Position numbers and translations under genes: made by a program
In this document: positions 30,939 through 40,891 of the stretch, in pieces
How the letters are laid out: the number at the start of each line of letters is the position of its first letter
Position numbering within the stretch: the stretch's first letter is position 1
The notes under the pieces: generated by a model
Databases searched by the model: none
Seen by the model: the letters and a program-made list of their open reading frames with translations, nothing else
What the model was told of the DNA's origin: nothing
Assembly (NCBI RefSeq): GCF_923081025.1
Contig: NZ_CAKLPZ010000001.1
Coordinates: forward strand, 1,674,001 to 1,738,000
Direction: 5' to 3'
Source of the DNA: Neolewinella maritima
GTDB taxonomy: Bacteria > Bacteroidota > Bacteroidia > Chitinophagales > Saprospiraceae
Length of the DNA stretch: 64,000 nucleotides

Positions 30939-31433
30939 ATGAACACCACCTCCCTGACCGATATGAAATGGCGCCGCTACGATGGCCGCCGCATCGAATT
31001 ACCCATCGGCGAGGCTGTGGAAGCGACAATAATAAAGGAGCGTGCCGACGGTTACCGGCTCAAGGTCTGCATCGGCACCGATAGTCAGGTACGGGGAAAG
31101 ACAGTAGAATTTGCTACCGTCATCGTCTTTCTGCGGGAAAAACGCGGGGGCTTCATGTTCATTGCTAACTATAAGAGCGAGAAGAAAATGAGCCTACGCG
31201 AGCGGATGATCCTGGAGGTTGGCCGTTCGGTAGAAATCGCCTACGCCCTCTGCGGTACGCTAGACAAGCACGACGTGGAATTGGAGGTGCACGCTGACAT
31301 CAACACCGATCCGCACTTCGAGAGCAATGTGGCCCTCAAGGAAGCCATGGGCTACATTCTCGGGATGGGCTTCGTCTTTAAGGCTAAGCCGGATGCATTC
31401 GCCAGTTCGGCCTGCGCGGATAAGGTCTGTTAA
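30939..31433 (+). CDS. RNase H-like YkuK family protein (DUF458)
   Basis: A 164-residue soluble protein. The strand-rich core KVCIGTDSQVRGKTVEFATVIVFLREKRGGFMF and the helix region MSLRERMILEVGRSVEIAYAL, then VELEVHADINTDPHFESN, match the YkuK (DUF458) family, placed in the RNase H-like fold. The acidic residues D in GTDSQ, E in LEVHAD and D in INTDP are where a two-metal site would lie, but nuclease activity is not established for the family. An amidohydrolase gene starts 53 bp downstream on the same strand. Confidence 0.82.
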   Translation: MNTTSLTDMKWRRYDGRRIELPIGEAVEATIIKERADGYRLKVCIGTDSQVRGKTVEFATVIVFLREKRGGFMFIANYKSEKKMSLRERMILEVGRSVEIAYALCGTLDKHDVELEVHADINTDPHFESNVALKEAMGYILGMGFVFKAKPDAFASSACADKVC

Positions 31434-31485
31434 CTTGTGCGGCTGGCCTTCTTCGTATATTTCCAACCTCAACCCTGCTCCATCT

Positions 31486-32784
31486 ATGCGCTACCCACTA
31501 CTTTTTAGCTGCCTGTGTATCTCGCTGTTGGCCCTTGGCCAAACCGACTACGCGGCCACTACGGCATCCGCTGCATCCATCGAAGACAAGGTCGTCGAAT
31601 GGCGGCGGCACGTACACCAGTACCCTGAACTCAGCAATCGCGAAACGGAAACCGGCAAATACATTGCCGCCCACTTGCAGACGCTGGGTATGGAGGTGCA
31701 TACCGGCGTTGCGCACACTGGCGTTGTTGGCGTCCTGCGGGGCGGAAAGCCGGGTGGGGTAGTGGCCCTGCGGGCGGATATCGATGCCCTACCCGTCACC
31801 GAGCGGGCGGATCTGCCCTACGCCAGTAAGGCTACGGGAGAATACCGGGGGGAGGAAGTCGGCGTCATGCACGCCTGCGGTCACGATACCCACGTAGCGA
31901 TGCTGATGGGAGCGGCCGAACTGTTGACCGCCCGGCGGGAGTCAATCCCCGGGACTATTGTTTTCCTGTTCCAACCCGCCGAGGAAGGCGCTCCGGAGGG
32001 TGAAGAAGGGGGTGCGGAACTGATGGTCAAGGAAGGTGTGCTCTCGGACTACGGCGTCGAGGCAGCTTTTGGCATCCACATTAACTCGCAAACCCCAGTG
32101 GGCCACGTAAACTACAAGCCCGGTGGAGCCATGGCGGCAAGCAACAGCTTCCGCATCGACGTGCACGGCAAGCAAGCCCACGGCTCAACACCCTGGGCGG
32201 GGGTAGACCCGATCACCGCCGCTGCACAGATCGTCGTGGGACTACAAATGATCGTAGCCCGGCAGACCGAGCTAACAAAGGAACCAGCCGTCATCAGTGT
32301 GGGCAAAATCGAAGGTGGGGTGCGGAGCAACATCATTCCGGAACAGGTGACCCTGATCGGTACGATCCGCACGCTGGATGAGGGGATGAAAGAAGAGATC
32401 TTCGAACGCATCCGGCAGACCGCAAGCTCCATCGCCGGGAGCAGCGGCGCTACCGCCGAGGTCAGTATTGATGATGGGTATCCCGTGACCTACAACCATC
32501 CCGATATGACGGCCCGCATGCTGCCTACCGTACAGGCCACGGTGGGGGAGGAGAACGTACACTTGGTGCGGCCAATCACCGGAGCGGAAGACTTTTCGTT
32601 CTACGCCAGGGAAGTGCCTTCGCTATTTCTGTTTCTAGGCGGCATGTCGCCCGCTATGGATCCCGCTACCGCCCCTGGCCACCATACACCGGACTTTGTT
32701 ATTGATGAGGACGGACTGACCTATGGCGTACAATTGTACACCAATTTGGCGATGGACTACCTGCACGGTCAACGTGGAAAATAG
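31486..32784 (+). CDS. Secreted M20D-family amidohydrolase
   Basis: 432 residues from the ATG at 31486, which begins a signal peptide (LLFSCLCISLLALGQ). Earlier in-frame starts would overlap the YkuK-like gene. The catalytic domain follows the IAA-amino-acid/N-acyl-amino-acid hydrolase pattern: VVALRADIDALPV, MHACGHDTHVAMLMGAA (metal Cys/His), FQPAEEGAPEGEEGGA (metal and catalytic Glu), a dimerisation domain (GKQAHGSTPWAGVDP), and ITGAEDFSFYA near the C-terminus. The export signal suggests it removes acyl groups from amino acids or peptides in the periplasm. The next gene probably starts inside its last codons. Confidence 0.92.
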   Translation: MRYPLLFSCLCISLLALGQTDYAATTASAASIEDKVVEWRRHVHQYPELSNRETETGKYIAAHLQTLGMEVHTGVAHTGVVGVLRGGKPGGVVALRADIDALPVTERADLPYASKATGEYRGEEVGVMHACGHDTHVAMLMGAAELLTARRESIPGTIVFLFQPAEEGAPEGEEGGAELMVKEGVLSDYGVEAAFGIHINSQTPVGHVNYKPGGAMAASNSFRIDVHGKQAHGSTPWAGVDPITAAAQIVVGLQMIVARQTELTKEPAVISVGKIEGGVRSNIIPEQVTLIGTIRTLDEGMKEEIFERIRQTASSIAGSSGATAEVSIDDGYPVTYNHPDMTARMLPTVQATVGEENVHLVRPITGAEDFSFYAREVPSLFLFLGGMSPAMDPATAPGHHTPDFVIDEDGLTYGVQLYTNLAMDYLHGQRGK

Positions 32785-33724
32785 GCAGCGATCCGCTGGC
32801 TGGTGGCTGGTGCTATGTATACTTAGTTCGTCCGTACTATCCGCGCAGCTCGACTCTACCTTCGTAGAAACGTTCGGTGAACGTTCCCGTATCAACGGAG
32901 GCATACGCTACCGAGACAACTCGGCGGTCTTTTCGGTCAACGACCGCGAGGAGCTTACGCTGACGAATCGGGGGCTCGCCCTGCGTATCGGCGGCAGGTA
33001 CCGCTGGATCGGTTACACCTTCAGCATTCCGATCAGTGACCTAGGTACAGGATCGGAGCTGGGAGATGCTAAATCCTTGGGTGCCAACATCCAGTTTTAC
33101 CGCAACACCTTTTACCTCAACGCAAATGTTCGCCGTACAATAGGCTTCGAGCGAGACTCTCCCGATCGGGCGCCGGAATTTCGCGAAGACATTCGCTTCC
33201 TTAACGCCCTGCTGTTTGGGTTCCGGATTCTAAATTCTAAGCGCTTCAGTCTGCGATCGAGTTTTAGGCTGCGCAACCGTCAACTGCGAAGTGCCGGTTC
33301 CTGGTTGGTCGGCGGGGCGGTAGCTCGCCAGGTGATAAAGGCAGACAGCCTTGAACTGCCGCTCCGGGAGGCCGGTACCTCGGTAATTGATCGCTTCAGT
33401 CAAACTAAGATCGGTACCGGTGTGGGCTACGCCTATACCTTCATATTCGGTAAGTACTGGTTTGCTACTCCACTGCTTATTGCAGGTCCGGAGATACGCT
33501 TTATCGCATTTGATCCTTTGGGTACCGAGCGGGAGGTGGAACGTCTGCGCCTGAGTGCCCGCGTACGCGGACGTATCTCCGTCGGTGCGAACGGCATCCG
33601 CAATTACATCGCACTCAGCGCTTCGTACCTTCCTAGTGCGGACAACAGTGATGCATTCGATACCCGGGTGGACGAGGTACAGATCGAGCTCAGGATAGGC
33701 CACCGTATCGGTGTGAAGGACTAA
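32774..33724 (+). CDS. DUF4421-like outer-membrane beta-barrel protein
   Basis: About 316 residues if it starts at the GTG at 32774, which overlaps the amidohydrolase stop by 11 nt and begins a signal peptide (SAGWWLVLCILSSSVLSAQ). The ATG at 32723 lies well inside the preceding gene and is less likely. The mature protein is a run of amphipathic beta-strands (NGGIRYRDNSAVFSVNDR, LRIGGRYRWIGYTFSIPIS, IQFYRNTFYLNANVRR), ending ELRIGHRIGVKD as expected for a barrel closing strand. It fits the DUF4421 type of Bacteroidota porin-like proteins; function unknown. The DoxX-like gene follows after 8 bp. Confidence 0.65.
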   Translation: MENRQRSAGWWLVLCILSSSVLSAQLDSTFVETFGERSRINGGIRYRDNSAVFSVNDREELTLTNRGLALRIGGRYRWIGYTFSIPISDLGTGSELGDAKSLGANIQFYRNTFYLNANVRRTIGFERDSPDRAPEFREDIRFLNALLFGFRILNSKRFSLRSSFRLRNRQLRSAGSWLVGGAVARQVIKADSLELPLREAGTSVIDRFSQTKIGTGVGYAYTFIFGKYWFATPLLIAGPEIRFIAFDPLGTEREVERLRLSARVRGRISVGANGIRNYIALSASYLPSADNSDAFDTRVDEVQIELRIGHRIGVKD

Positions 33725-33732
33725 CTTGCCGC

Positions 33733-34101
33733 ATGTCCTTACTCGCCTACGGTTTTGCGCTCATCCTTATCGGTGCCGGAATTTACCATTTCGTTAACCC
33801 GCAGTTCTATCACCCGTTTATGCCCGCCTGGTTCCCTAAGGATTTGGCGAATATCGCGGGCGGTGGGGCGGAAATCCTGATTGGTATCGCTATGCTGGTA
33901 CCAGCTACCCGGGTGGCCGGCCTATACGCTGCAGCGGGGCTGATGCTCGTTTTTTTACCCCTTCACGTTATCGATCTGCTGCGCGACCGGCCGCTGATGG
34001 GGAGTAAACTCAATGCGACGATTCGTCTTATTATACAAGTCGTCCTCATCGGCTGGTTGTTCTACTCTGCCAGAAACTACGGTGCGGGACCCATCCGCTA
34101 G
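33733..34101 (+). CDS. DoxX family small membrane protein
   Basis: 122 residues with four predicted membrane helices (LAYGFALILIGAGIYHFV, AGGGAEILIGIAMLV, AGLYAAAGLMLVFLPLHVIDLL, LIIQVVLIGWLFYS). The motif GAGIYHFVNPQFYHPFMP and the four-helix layout match the DoxX-like group. Members occur in thiosulfate oxidation and redox or stress contexts, but most are uncharacterised. It lies 8 bp after the DUF4421-like gene. The sequence TAACTTG sits 6 nt before the ATG and could act as an internal promoter. Confidence 0.75.
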   Translation: MSLLAYGFALILIGAGIYHFVNPQFYHPFMPAWFPKDLANIAGGGAEILIGIAMLVPATRVAGLYAAAGLMLVFLPLHVIDLLRDRPLMGSKLNATIRLIIQVVLIGWLFYSARNYGAGPIR

Positions 34102-34166
34102 CCAGCGAAACATAAAATAAACTAAACGGCGAAGCTGTTTTCTTACCCAAGCGCATACGATCGTCT

Positions 34167-35108
34167 ATGAACACAGTACTCAGCGAAAGCGAAATCAGGG
34201 GCGACCGGGTCGGTAAGATTGCCGCCACCATAGGATTGGTCCTCGTGATCCTCCTACTACTCGCCAATATCTTTTCCTTCCAGAATCCTCCGCCCGGTCA
34301 GCCCGGCATCCTAGTGAATCTGGGCTTCGTGGATATGGGACAGGGAGAAGAAAACGCCGCCGCTCCCAGCACACCTGAGCCTGATCCGGTGCCGGAGCCT
34401 ACTCCACCCATTGCACCCGCGATCCCGCCCCCACCACCTACCAGTGCCGAACCCGAGCCAAAGCCTAAGCAGCGGGAGGTCTTAGTGACCGAAGACCCCG
34501 CTGCCATCGCCCTGCGCAAACAGAAAGCCCGGGAAGAAGCCGCCCGCCAGGCCGAACGCCGCCGGCAGCAGGAGGAAGCGGACGCCGAGCGCCGCCGCGA
34601 GCAAGCCGAAGCCGCCGAACGCAAACGACAGGCGGATGCCGCCGAAGCCGCCCGTCGCGCGGAAGCAGAGGCCGAACGCAAACGGCAGGCCGAGGCCGAT
34701 GCCCTGAAGGGACAACTCGGCGGAAGTTTTGGTACCGGTAGTGGTAACGGTAACACCGGCAAGCCCGGTAATCAAGGCGTCGAAGACGGAGATCCTAATG
34801 CCGACCGACTCAGCGGTATATCTACCGGAAGCGGACGTGTAAGTGGCGGTCTGGGCGGACGCGGCGTACTCGCCTCGCCCCCGGTGCGGGAAAACTCCCA
34901 ATCGTCCGGCACGGTGGTAGTAGACGTCTGCGTGAACCCAGACGGACAGATCACGAAGGCCAACTATACCCAGAACGGTAGTACTACGGCCGATCCTAGC
35001 CTGGTCGCTGCGGCCATTAAGAATGCCAAACAGTGGAAGTTTGCCGCTAACGCCCTGGCCCCCGCCGAGCAGTGTGGGCGGATCTCGTACAACTTCAAGG
35101 TGCAGTAG
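34167..35108 (+). CDS. TonB-like energy transducer with TolA-like central region
   Basis: A 313-residue protein with the layout of TonB/TolA: a short cytosolic N-terminus, one membrane helix (IAATIGLVLVILLLLANIFSF), a Pro/Glu-rich stretch (about 60-105), a long charged Ala/Glu/Arg helix (about 110-185), a Gly/Asn linker, and a C-terminal domain (about 240-313) beginning VVVDVCVNPDGQITKANYTQ with the helix-strand pattern of TonB (AAIKNAKQWKFAAN). TonB couples the ExbBD proton motor to outer-membrane receptors such as SusC (44.4 kb). No exbB/exbD is adjacent. The charged helix DNA is a low-complexity, GC-rich tract at about 34500-34710. Confidence 0.85.
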   Translation: MNTVLSESEIRGDRVGKIAATIGLVLVILLLLANIFSFQNPPPGQPGILVNLGFVDMGQGEENAAAPSTPEPDPVPEPTPPIAPAIPPPPPTSAEPEPKPKQREVLVTEDPAAIALRKQKAREEAARQAERRRQQEEADAERRREQAEAAERKRQADAAEAARRAEAEAERKRQAEADALKGQLGGSFGTGSGNGNTGKPGNQGVEDGDPNADRLSGISTGSGRVSGGLGGRGVLASPPVRENSQSSGTVVVDVCVNPDGQITKANYTQNGSTTADPSLVAAAIKNAKQWKFAANALAPAEQCGRISYNFKVQ

Positions 35109-35127
35109 CTGAGGCTATCTTGCGCCC

Positions 35128-35670
35128 ATGCTGAGACTGCTACTTCTATTTGCCGGCATCATGCTGATGATCAATGGCTGTAACGGGTTGCTGACTGGCA
35201 CGTTCGGCACCCAAAAATTGCGCAGTCTTACGCTGGCAGAAGCGACTACGGGGGTAGGAGATGCCGATTTTGTTCAGATCACAGATGCTGAACCAGGAGC
35301 TCTGCCCATGACGGTCCAAAGCGGATCGCAACAAGTACTTATGTATCCACTGGTTGCTTCCGGCACGTCTGCTGCGGCTGTTCGCTCTAATCCGGTAACA
35401 GTCTCAGTCATAGCGTGGGTGGCCGTTGATGACGGGACACCCCCTGCGATCGATCAGGAGGTCCGTGGCTTTATTGAAACGCCCAAGGGGGTGGGTGACC
35501 GTATACCAAACTGGGCTACGCAGGGCATTGCCCTACATAGCCCAGTGACGTATTTACATATGGGGGAGCGACCAGCGGATCGAAGATGGCTCCTCTTAAT
35601 GCTTATCGGAGGTGCAGCTCTGGCTATCCTGCCGCAGCTATATCACCACCACAGGCGTACGGCTAGCTGA
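35128..35670 (+). CDS. Uncharacterised two-TM membrane protein
   Basis: 180 residues and not recognised. An N-terminal hydrophobic segment ([17 protein letters not shown]) is followed by a soluble domain of about 125 residues and a C-terminal helix ([18 protein letters not shown]) with a basic tail (HHHRRTAS). The soluble part has short strands ([17 protein letters not shown]). The spacing of TATCTTG just before the ATG suggests its own, possibly leaderless, transcript. The last codons overlap the end of sdhB on the other strand by 8 bp. Confidence 0.62.
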   Translation: MLRLLLLFAGIMLMINGCNGLLTGTFGTQKLRSLTLAEATTGVGDADFVQITDAEPGALPMTVQSGSQQVLMYPLVASGTSAAAVRSNPVTVSVIAWVAVDDGTPPAIDQEVRGFIETPKGVGDRIPNWATQGIALHSPVTYLHMGERPADRRWLLLMLIGGAALAILPQLYHHHRRTAS

Positions 35671-36430
35671 CAACCTTCTCGCTGCCCAAGCTGGACGCGA
35701 TATACTGCCGGTTGAGGCGTGCAATGTGCTCTACGGAGATGGCTTTGGGGCACTCCGCTTCACAAGCCGTGATGTTGCTGCACTTGCCGAACCCTTCGGC
35801 GTCGTGCTGGGCTATCATGCGCTGAACGCGGCTATCGGCCTCGACCTTACCCTGGGGAATCTGGGCGAGGTGACTGACCTTGGCGGCCGTAAATAACATA
35901 GCGCTCGCGTTAGGACAGGCAGCCACACAGGCGCCACAGCCGATGCAGGTTGCCGCATCGAAGGCGTGGGATGCCTGGTCCTTTTCAATGGCAATGGCAT
36001 TGCCATCCTGTGCCTGTCCGGTATCCACGCTGATATAGCCACCGGCCTGGATGATGCGATCGAAGGCATCGCGGTTGACGACCAGGTCCTTTACGATCGG
36101 GAAGGCGCGGGAACGCCAGGGTTCGATGGTAATGGTTTCTCCATCGCGGAAGTGCCGCATGTGAAGCTGGCAGGCGGTGGTCTGCTGCATGGGCCCGTGG
36201 GGGTAGCCGTTGATGACCAGCGAGCAGGTGCCGCAGATTCCCTCCCGGCAGTCGTGCTCGAAGGCAATGGGGTCTTCCTTCAGGTTGATCAGCTTTTCGT
36301 TTAGCACGTCGAGCATTTCCAGGAAGGACATGTGGTCACTTACCCCGTCCAGGTCGTAGGTCACGAACTGTGGCTTGGTGTACTTACCGCCCTGTCGCCA
36401 GACCTTTAGCTTCAATTTCATATTCTCCAT
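35663..36430 (-). CDS. sdhB: Succinate dehydrogenase/fumarate reductase iron-sulfur subunit
   Basis: 255 residues. The 2Fe-2S ferredoxin domain has [22 protein letters not shown] (the first three Cys) and, later, the fourth Cys in [10 protein letters not shown]. The C-terminal domain carries [15 protein letters not shown] and the later C in [14 protein letters not shown], for the 4Fe-4S and 3Fe-4S clusters. It passes electrons between the flavoprotein and menaquinone. It is the last gene of sdhCAB, 7 bp after sdhA. The gene order and single long cytochrome subunit fit the Bacteroidota type B succinate:quinone oxidoreductase. Confidence 0.96.
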   Translation of the reverse strand: MENMKLKLKVWRQGGKYTKPQFVTYDLDGVSDHMSFLEMLDVLNEKLINLKEDPIAFEHDCREGICGTCSLVINGYPHGPMQQTTACQLHMRHFRDGETITIEPWRSRAFPIVKDLVVNRDAFDRIIQAGGYISVDTGQAQDGNAIAIEKDQASHAFDAATCIGCGACVAACPNASAMLFTAAKVSHLAQIPQGKVEADSRVQRMIAQHDAEGFGKCSNITACEAECPKAISVEHIARLNRQYIASSLGSEKVVS

Positions 36431-36437
36431 GGCGGGA

Positions 36438-38432
36438 TTATTTGTAGGACCTGGTCTTCAGTTCCACGTTTTCGAAAATCAGTTCTTCCTTATGCAGAAT
36501 AGGGTCGTTATCATCCCATTCCCAGGCGCTGACGTAGGCGTACTCGTCGTCCCGACGCAGTGCTTCACCCTCTTCGGATTGATATTCCTCGCGGAAGTGA
36601 CCGCCACAGCTCTCGTTGCGGTCCAGTGCGTCGAGCATCATGAGTTCACCTAGCTCCAGGAAGTCGGCTACACGCAGGGCCTTCTCCAGTTCGGGATTGT
36701 ATTCCTTGATGCGGCCGGGCACGTAAACGCTCGACCAGAATTCGTCCCGCAGCTCGCGGATCATGCGGCGGCCTTTTTGCAGGCCTTCGGCGTTGCGGGC
36801 CATACCACAGTATTCCCACATGATCTTACCCAGCTCACGGTGGAAGGTCTCCGCAGACTTCGTACCGTTGATCGACATGATCTTCTCGATCCGGGCCTGC
36901 GCTTTGGCTTCGGCATCCTTGAAGGCCGGTCCTTCGGGATCGACCATCGGGTTGCGGATCTCCTGCGAGAGGAAGGTGCCGATGGTGTAGGGGAGCACGA
37001 AGTATCCGTCGGCTAGCCCCTGCATCAGGGCGGAGGCACCGAGTCGGTTGGCCCCGTGATCACTGAAATTGGCCTCGCCGATGGCAAACAGACCGGGGAT
37101 GTTGGTCTGGAGATTGTAGTCGACCCAGAGTCCGCCCATAGTGTAGTGCACGGCGGGGTAGATCTTCATCGGCATGACGTAGGGGTCTTCGCCGGTGATC
37201 TTTTCGTACATCTCGAAGAGGTTACCATACTTCTCGGCGATCACGGCTACACCGAGTTCGCGGATCCGCATGTCGTCAGCCGAGTACTCGTTCAGGCTAT
37301 GGGCACGTGACTTTCCGTAGCGCTCGATGGCGGCGTCGAAGTCGAGGTATACGGCTAGTCCGGTGGGGCTCACACCGAGTCCTTCGTCACAGGCTGTCTT
37401 GGCGGCGCGGCTGGCCACGTCGCGGGGTACCAGGTTACCGAAGGCCGGGTAGCGGCGCTCGAGGTAGTAATCCCGGTCGCCCTCGGCGATATCCAGGCCG
37501 GTCCGCTTACCCTCACGGATGGCGGCTGCGTCGTCCTGCTTGCGGGGCACCCATACCCGGCCGTCATTGCGCAACGACTCCGACATGAGCGTGAGCTTCG
37601 ACTGGTACTCTCCCGAGACGGGGATACAGGTGGGGTGGATCTGGGTGAAGCAAGGGTTGGCCATATAGGCACCCTGTTTGACGGCCCGCCAGGCGGCGGA
37701 GCCGTTGGAGTTCATGGCATTGGTCGAGAGGTAGAAGACGTTACCGTAGCCACCCGTGCCAAGAACCACGGCGTGGGCCGCGTGCCGCTCGGTCTCGCCG
37801 GTGAGCAAGTTGCGGGCGATGATGCCGCGCGCTTTGCCATCTTCCATGACCAGATCGACCATCTCGTGGCGGTTGAACAACTGCACGTTGCCCAGACTGA
37901 TCTGCCGGGACAGGGACTGATAGGCACCGAGTAGGAGCTGCTGCCCCGTCTGTCCCCGTGCGTAGAAGGTACGAGACACCTGTACGCCGCCGAAGGAGCG
38001 GTTGGCGAGTAGTCCACCGTAATCGCGGGCGAAGGGTACGCCCTGGGCTACGGCCTGGTCGATGATATTGACGCTGACCTCCGCCAGGCGGTGTACGTTG
38101 GCCTCCCGGCTGCGGTAGTCACCTCCCTTGATGGTATCATAGAACAAGCGGTAGACACTGTCTCCGTCGTTCTGGTAGTTCTTGGCGGCATTGATACCAC
38201 CCTGGGCGGCGATCGAGTGTGCGCGGCGGGGGCTGTCGTGAAAGGTGAACACCTTCACATTGTACCCCAGCTCGCCGAAGGTGGCGGCGGCGGCACCACC
38301 GGCCAGACCGGTACCTACGATGATCACCTCTAACCGACGCTTGTTGTTCGGAGCGACCAGGGGCATCGACGAGCGGTACTGCTTCCACTTATCGGAAAGC
38401 TCACCGGGGGGGACGTTAGACTGAAACGGCAT
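36438..38432 (-). CDS. sdhA: Succinate dehydrogenase/fumarate reductase flavoprotein subunit
   Basis: About 664 residues from the ATG at 38432 ([16 protein letters not shown]). The upstream in-frame ATG would run into the sdhC end region. The FAD site is [21 protein letters not shown] near residue 36. The covalent-FAD histidine is in [18 protein letters not shown]. The substrate site includes the HPTC region ([18 protein letters not shown]) and the catalytic [10 protein letters not shown]. Length and motifs match the Bacteroidota enzyme, which works as succinate dehydrogenase or fumarate reductase depending on growth conditions; direction cannot be told from sequence. Confidence 0.96.
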   Translation of the reverse strand: MPFQSNVPPGELSDKWKQYRSSMPLVAPNNKRRLEVIIVGTGLAGGAAAATFGELGYNVKVFTFHDSPRRAHSIAAQGGINAAKNYQNDGDSVYRLFYDTIKGGDYRSREANVHRLAEVSVNIIDQAVAQGVPFARDYGGLLANRSFGGVQVSRTFYARGQTGQQLLLGAYQSLSRQISLGNVQLFNRHEMVDLVMEDGKARGIIARNLLTGETERHAAHAVVLGTGGYGNVFYLSTNAMNSNGSAAWRAVKQGAYMANPCFTQIHPTCIPVSGEYQSKLTLMSESLRNDGRVWVPRKQDDAAAIREGKRTGLDIAEGDRDYYLERRYPAFGNLVPRDVASRAAKTACDEGLGVSPTGLAVYLDFDAAIERYGKSRAHSLNEYSADDMRIRELGVAVIAEKYGNLFEMYEKITGEDPYVMPMKIYPAVHYTMGGLWVDYNLQTNIPGLFAIGEANFSDHGANRLGASALMQGLADGYFVLPYTIGTFLSQEIRNPMVDPEGPAFKDAEAKAQARIEKIMSINGTKSAETFHRELGKIMWEYCGMARNAEGLQKGRRMIRELRDEFWSSVYVPGRIKEYNPELEKALRVADFLELGELMMLDALDRNESCGGHFREEYQSEEGEALRRDDEYAYVSAWEWDDNDPILHKEELIFENVELKTRSYK

Positions 38433-38458
38433 GGGGGAGGGGTTAGTAGGTAGATAGG

Positions 38459-39202
38459 TTATAGGATGCCTTGGTGGCGCAGGTACATCACGACGGGAAT
38501 CACCGCAAAGCCAAAGGGTACGAGGACGGCGTACGACCACCCCAGTGCTTTGATGAATGGAGTGTACTTCTTATGGTTCAGGCCGAGCGTCTGGAAGGCA
38601 GACCGAAAGCCGTGCCACAGGTGAAAGGCGATGAATACCATGGAGGCCACATAGAACAGGACGATCCAGATGTTCTCGTAGGTCTTGCTGACCAGGGCGT
38701 AAAGATCTTTAGCTCCTTCATATCCCTCGGCGGTAAAGGCACCCACGTTATCGGTGAAGTGCATCTGTGCCCAAAACTGCACCATGTGGACAATGATGAA
38801 AGCCAAAATGACCAGGCCGAGGGAACCCATATAGATGGAGTTCTTACTCTCCCCCGCCGTGCGGTAGCGGGTCACGGCATAGCCCTGGCTGCCCCGGGCC
38901 TTCTTATTCTGGATGTACAGATACGTACCCTGAATGGCGTGCAGCAGGATAAAGGCGTACAGTCCGTAAGAAGTGAGCTTGATGACCGGGTTGTTGGTCA
39001 TGAAGTAGGCGTAGGAGTTGAAGCTGTACCCCTCATCCTGCGATAGAATGAGCTGAAGATTACCGATCAAGTGGACGATCAGAAAGGTGATTAGGAACAG
39101 ACCGGTGAGGGACATGATAACTTTCTGTCCGATACTACTGGACAAAAACTTACCCATCCAACCAACTCGGGATACGCTACGTTTTGCGGTGCTAGATGCC
39201 AT
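38459..39202 (-). CDS. sdhC: Succinate dehydrogenase cytochrome b subunit
   Basis: A 247-residue membrane anchor with five predicted helices. Candidate haem-ligand histidines are in [25 protein letters not shown] and [11 protein letters not shown], the arrangement of the di-haem type B cytochrome b. It binds two haems and menaquinone. It starts the sdhCAB operon: the start is 170 bp from the trxA stop, with a strong hairpin terminator between, so it must have its own promoter in that gap. Confidence 0.94.
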   Translation of the reverse strand: MASSTAKRSVSRVGWMGKFLSSSIGQKVIMSLTGLFLITFLIVHLIGNLQLILSQDEGYSFNSYAYFMTNNPVIKLTSYGLYAFILLHAIQGTYLYIQNKKARGSQGYAVTRYRTAGESKNSIYMGSLGLVILAFIIVHMVQFWAQMHFTDNVGAFTAEGYEGAKDLYALVSKTYENIWIVLFYVASMVFIAFHLWHGFRSAFQTLGLNHKKYTPFIKALGWSYAVLVPFGFAVIPVVMYLRHQGIL

Positions 39203-39318
39203 GCGCTAGAACTATATTTTGCAGAATGAAGGCAAAGCTACTAGTAAATCGCTAGACGGCTCGGGAGGTTGCCGTATGGAGCTGCCACACCCCCTTATTT
39301 AGACTTGATCCATCTAAC

Positions 39319-39358
39319 GACAAAAGCCCCAGCGCCATCTTGGCACTGGGGCTTTGTC
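39319..39358. terminator. Strong bidirectional hairpin terminator downstream of trxA
   Basis: AAAGCCCCAG (39323-39332) pairs with CTGGGGCTTT (39346-39355), extended inward by GCCA/TGGC with one C-A mismatch. The loop is 3 nt. On the minus strand, downstream of trxA, the stem ends in CTTTTGTC. It lies between the trxA stop and the sdhC start. Confidence 0.85.
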
Positions 39359-39372
39359 TACTATTGGGCGTA

Positions 39373-39699
39373 CTATGCCGCCTGTAGCTGCGCTTCGATC
39401 TTCTGCGCGAGTGCCTCCTTGGTGGCATAGCCGACGTGCTTGTCTACTACTTCGCCATCCTTCAGAATAAGAATGGTAGGAATGCTACGTACGCCGTAGC
39501 GGGCCGTCAGCTCCGAGTTTTCGTCTACGTCGACCTTTGCGACCAGTGCCTTACCGTCGTAGTCCTTGGAGAGTTCCTCGACGACGGGGCCGATCATTTT
39601 GCAGGGGCCACACCATTCGGCCCAGAAGTCGACCAGTGCGATGCCCTTCTTGTTGAGGACCTCCTGCTCGAAATTGCTATCGGTGAGTTCAAATGCCAT
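39373..39699 (-). CDS. trxA: Thioredoxin
   Basis: 108 residues, the standard thioredoxin size. The active site is WCGPC at 29-33, in VDFWAEWCGPCKMIGP. The cis-proline is in VRSIPTILI. It reduces cytosolic disulfides with electrons from TrxB (10.5 kb). The ATG at 39699 is preferred because it begins at the family start MAFELTDSNF; an in-frame ATG 78 nt upstream adds an unconserved leader. A hairpin terminator follows. Confidence 0.97.
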   Translation of the reverse strand: MAFELTDSNFEQEVLNKKGIALVDFWAEWCGPCKMIGPVVEELSKDYDGKALVAKVDVDENSELTARYGVRSIPTILILKDGEVVDKHVGYATKEALAQKIEAQLQAA

Positions 39700-39712
39700 T
39701 GTGGTATACTTT

Positions 39713-40891
39713 ATGTTTGTGCAGATCGCACGACCAACCAACGCGGGCCTCTCCGGATTGGTTGAGTTTACGCGCACGCGCCCTCGTCAAGTGACTCATC
39801 CCGCTCCACCTTCACACCCACCCCGCCGCCGTTCATACCGCACACTGTATGTGCTCTTGCTACTGACCGTGCTGAGTGTGCTGCTCCGTGTGTTCCTACC
39901 CCCGGCGGTCCTGGAGACGTACTACAGCCGCGGCGTTTTCGTAGGTGTGCGAGCGGTGCTGGATTACACCGTCGGCTTCCTGCCCATCCCCCTATTCTAT
40001 GTGTTCTGGCTCGGAGTATCAGCTTGGCTCGTCTATCAGTGGAGATATTTCCGTGGCGTACGTCGCTTGCTTAGCCGGCTGGTCGTCGCCGTGTTGTCCC
40101 TGATACTTCTATTCCTGTGGCTCTGGGGGTACAACTACGGCCGCGTACCGGTAGAGGAGCAACTGGGATTTGGCCTGTACCAGCCGGACGTCAACGAGCT
40201 ACGGGGGCGTGTATACGCAGGTGCGGAGCGGTTAGCCGGACTGCGAAGTAATATCGCTTCAGATACCTTTGCCCTTGACCTATCAGTATTCCCCGACGAT
40301 CTGGAGGCTAGCGTTCGACCACTGGTCGCTAGTGCGCTGCAACGTCACGGCTTCAATGCACCGGGTCGCCCCCGGGGGTGGCAGCTCTATCCCCGGGGGA
40401 TCCTGCTGCGTCTGAGCACGGCCGGTGTGTACTGGCCCTGGGCGGCGCAGGGTAATATTGACGCTGGACTACACCCCCTACAGCGTCCGGCGGTGCTGGC
40501 TCACGAGCTAAGTCACGCCTACGGTTTTGGCGACGAGGGGAGTTGCTCGTTCTGGGCCTACTTGGCTGCCGCCGAATCGGACGATCCCCTGCTCCAGTAC
40601 ACGCTGGAACTGGCCTACTGGCGCACCATAGCCGGCTTACTACGCTACGCGGAGCCGGAAACCTATCTGAAGTGGCGGGCCGAATCGCTTGACCCGGGCA
40701 TACGCAACGACCTCCAGGCCATCTACGACAACGGTGCGCTCTATACCGACATCGCACCCGTGCTGCGTGACGCAACCTATACCGTATACCTCAAGGCACA
40801 GGGCATTCACGAAGGATTACTAAACTACGGGAGGGTAGTGCAACTCGTAGAGGGCTACCGGCAGCGCTCAGTCTCGGACTACGATCAGTAG
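39713..40891 (+). CDS. DUF3810 membrane protein with HExxH zinc-protease-like motif
   Basis: About 392 residues from the ATG at 39713. The start is uncertain, because the conserved part begins near LYVLLLLTVLSVLL and no closer ATG is in frame. Three N-terminal membrane helices (about 45-65, 85-108, 120-140) are followed by an extracytoplasmic domain with VLAHELSHAYGF (HELSH at 264-268), an HExxH zinc motif, and a downstream CSFWAYLAAAESDDPLLQY helix that could give the third ligand. This is the DUF3810 family of Bacteroidota, presumed metallopeptidases without known substrate. Its 3' end overlaps the OmpA-like gene by 24 bp. Confidence 0.83.
   Translation: MFVQIARPTNAGLSGLVEFTRTRPRQVTHPAPPSHPPRRRSYRTLYVLLLLTVLSVLLRVFLPPAVLETYYSRGVFVGVRAVLDYTVGFLPIPLFYVFWLGVSAWLVYQWRYFRGVRRLLSRLVVAVLSLILLFLWLWGYNYGRVPVEEQLGFGLYQPDVNELRGRVYAGAERLAGLRSNIASDTFALDLSVFPDDLEASVRPLVASALQRHGFNAPGRPRGWQLYPRGILLRLSTAGVYWPWAAQGNIDAGLHPLQRPAVLAHELSHAYGFGDEGSCSFWAYLAAAESDDPLLQYTLELAYWRTIAGLLRYAEPETYLKWRAESLDPGIRNDLQAIYDNGALYTDIAPVLRDATYTVYLKAQGIHEGLLNYGRVVQLVEGYRQRSVSDYDQ

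Noticed and set aside
34500-34710. Tandem repeat in the TonB-like gene as a mobile or variable repeat
   Set aside because: The codons are only loosely repeated and encode a charged helix; it is low-complexity coding sequence rather than a perfect repeat array.
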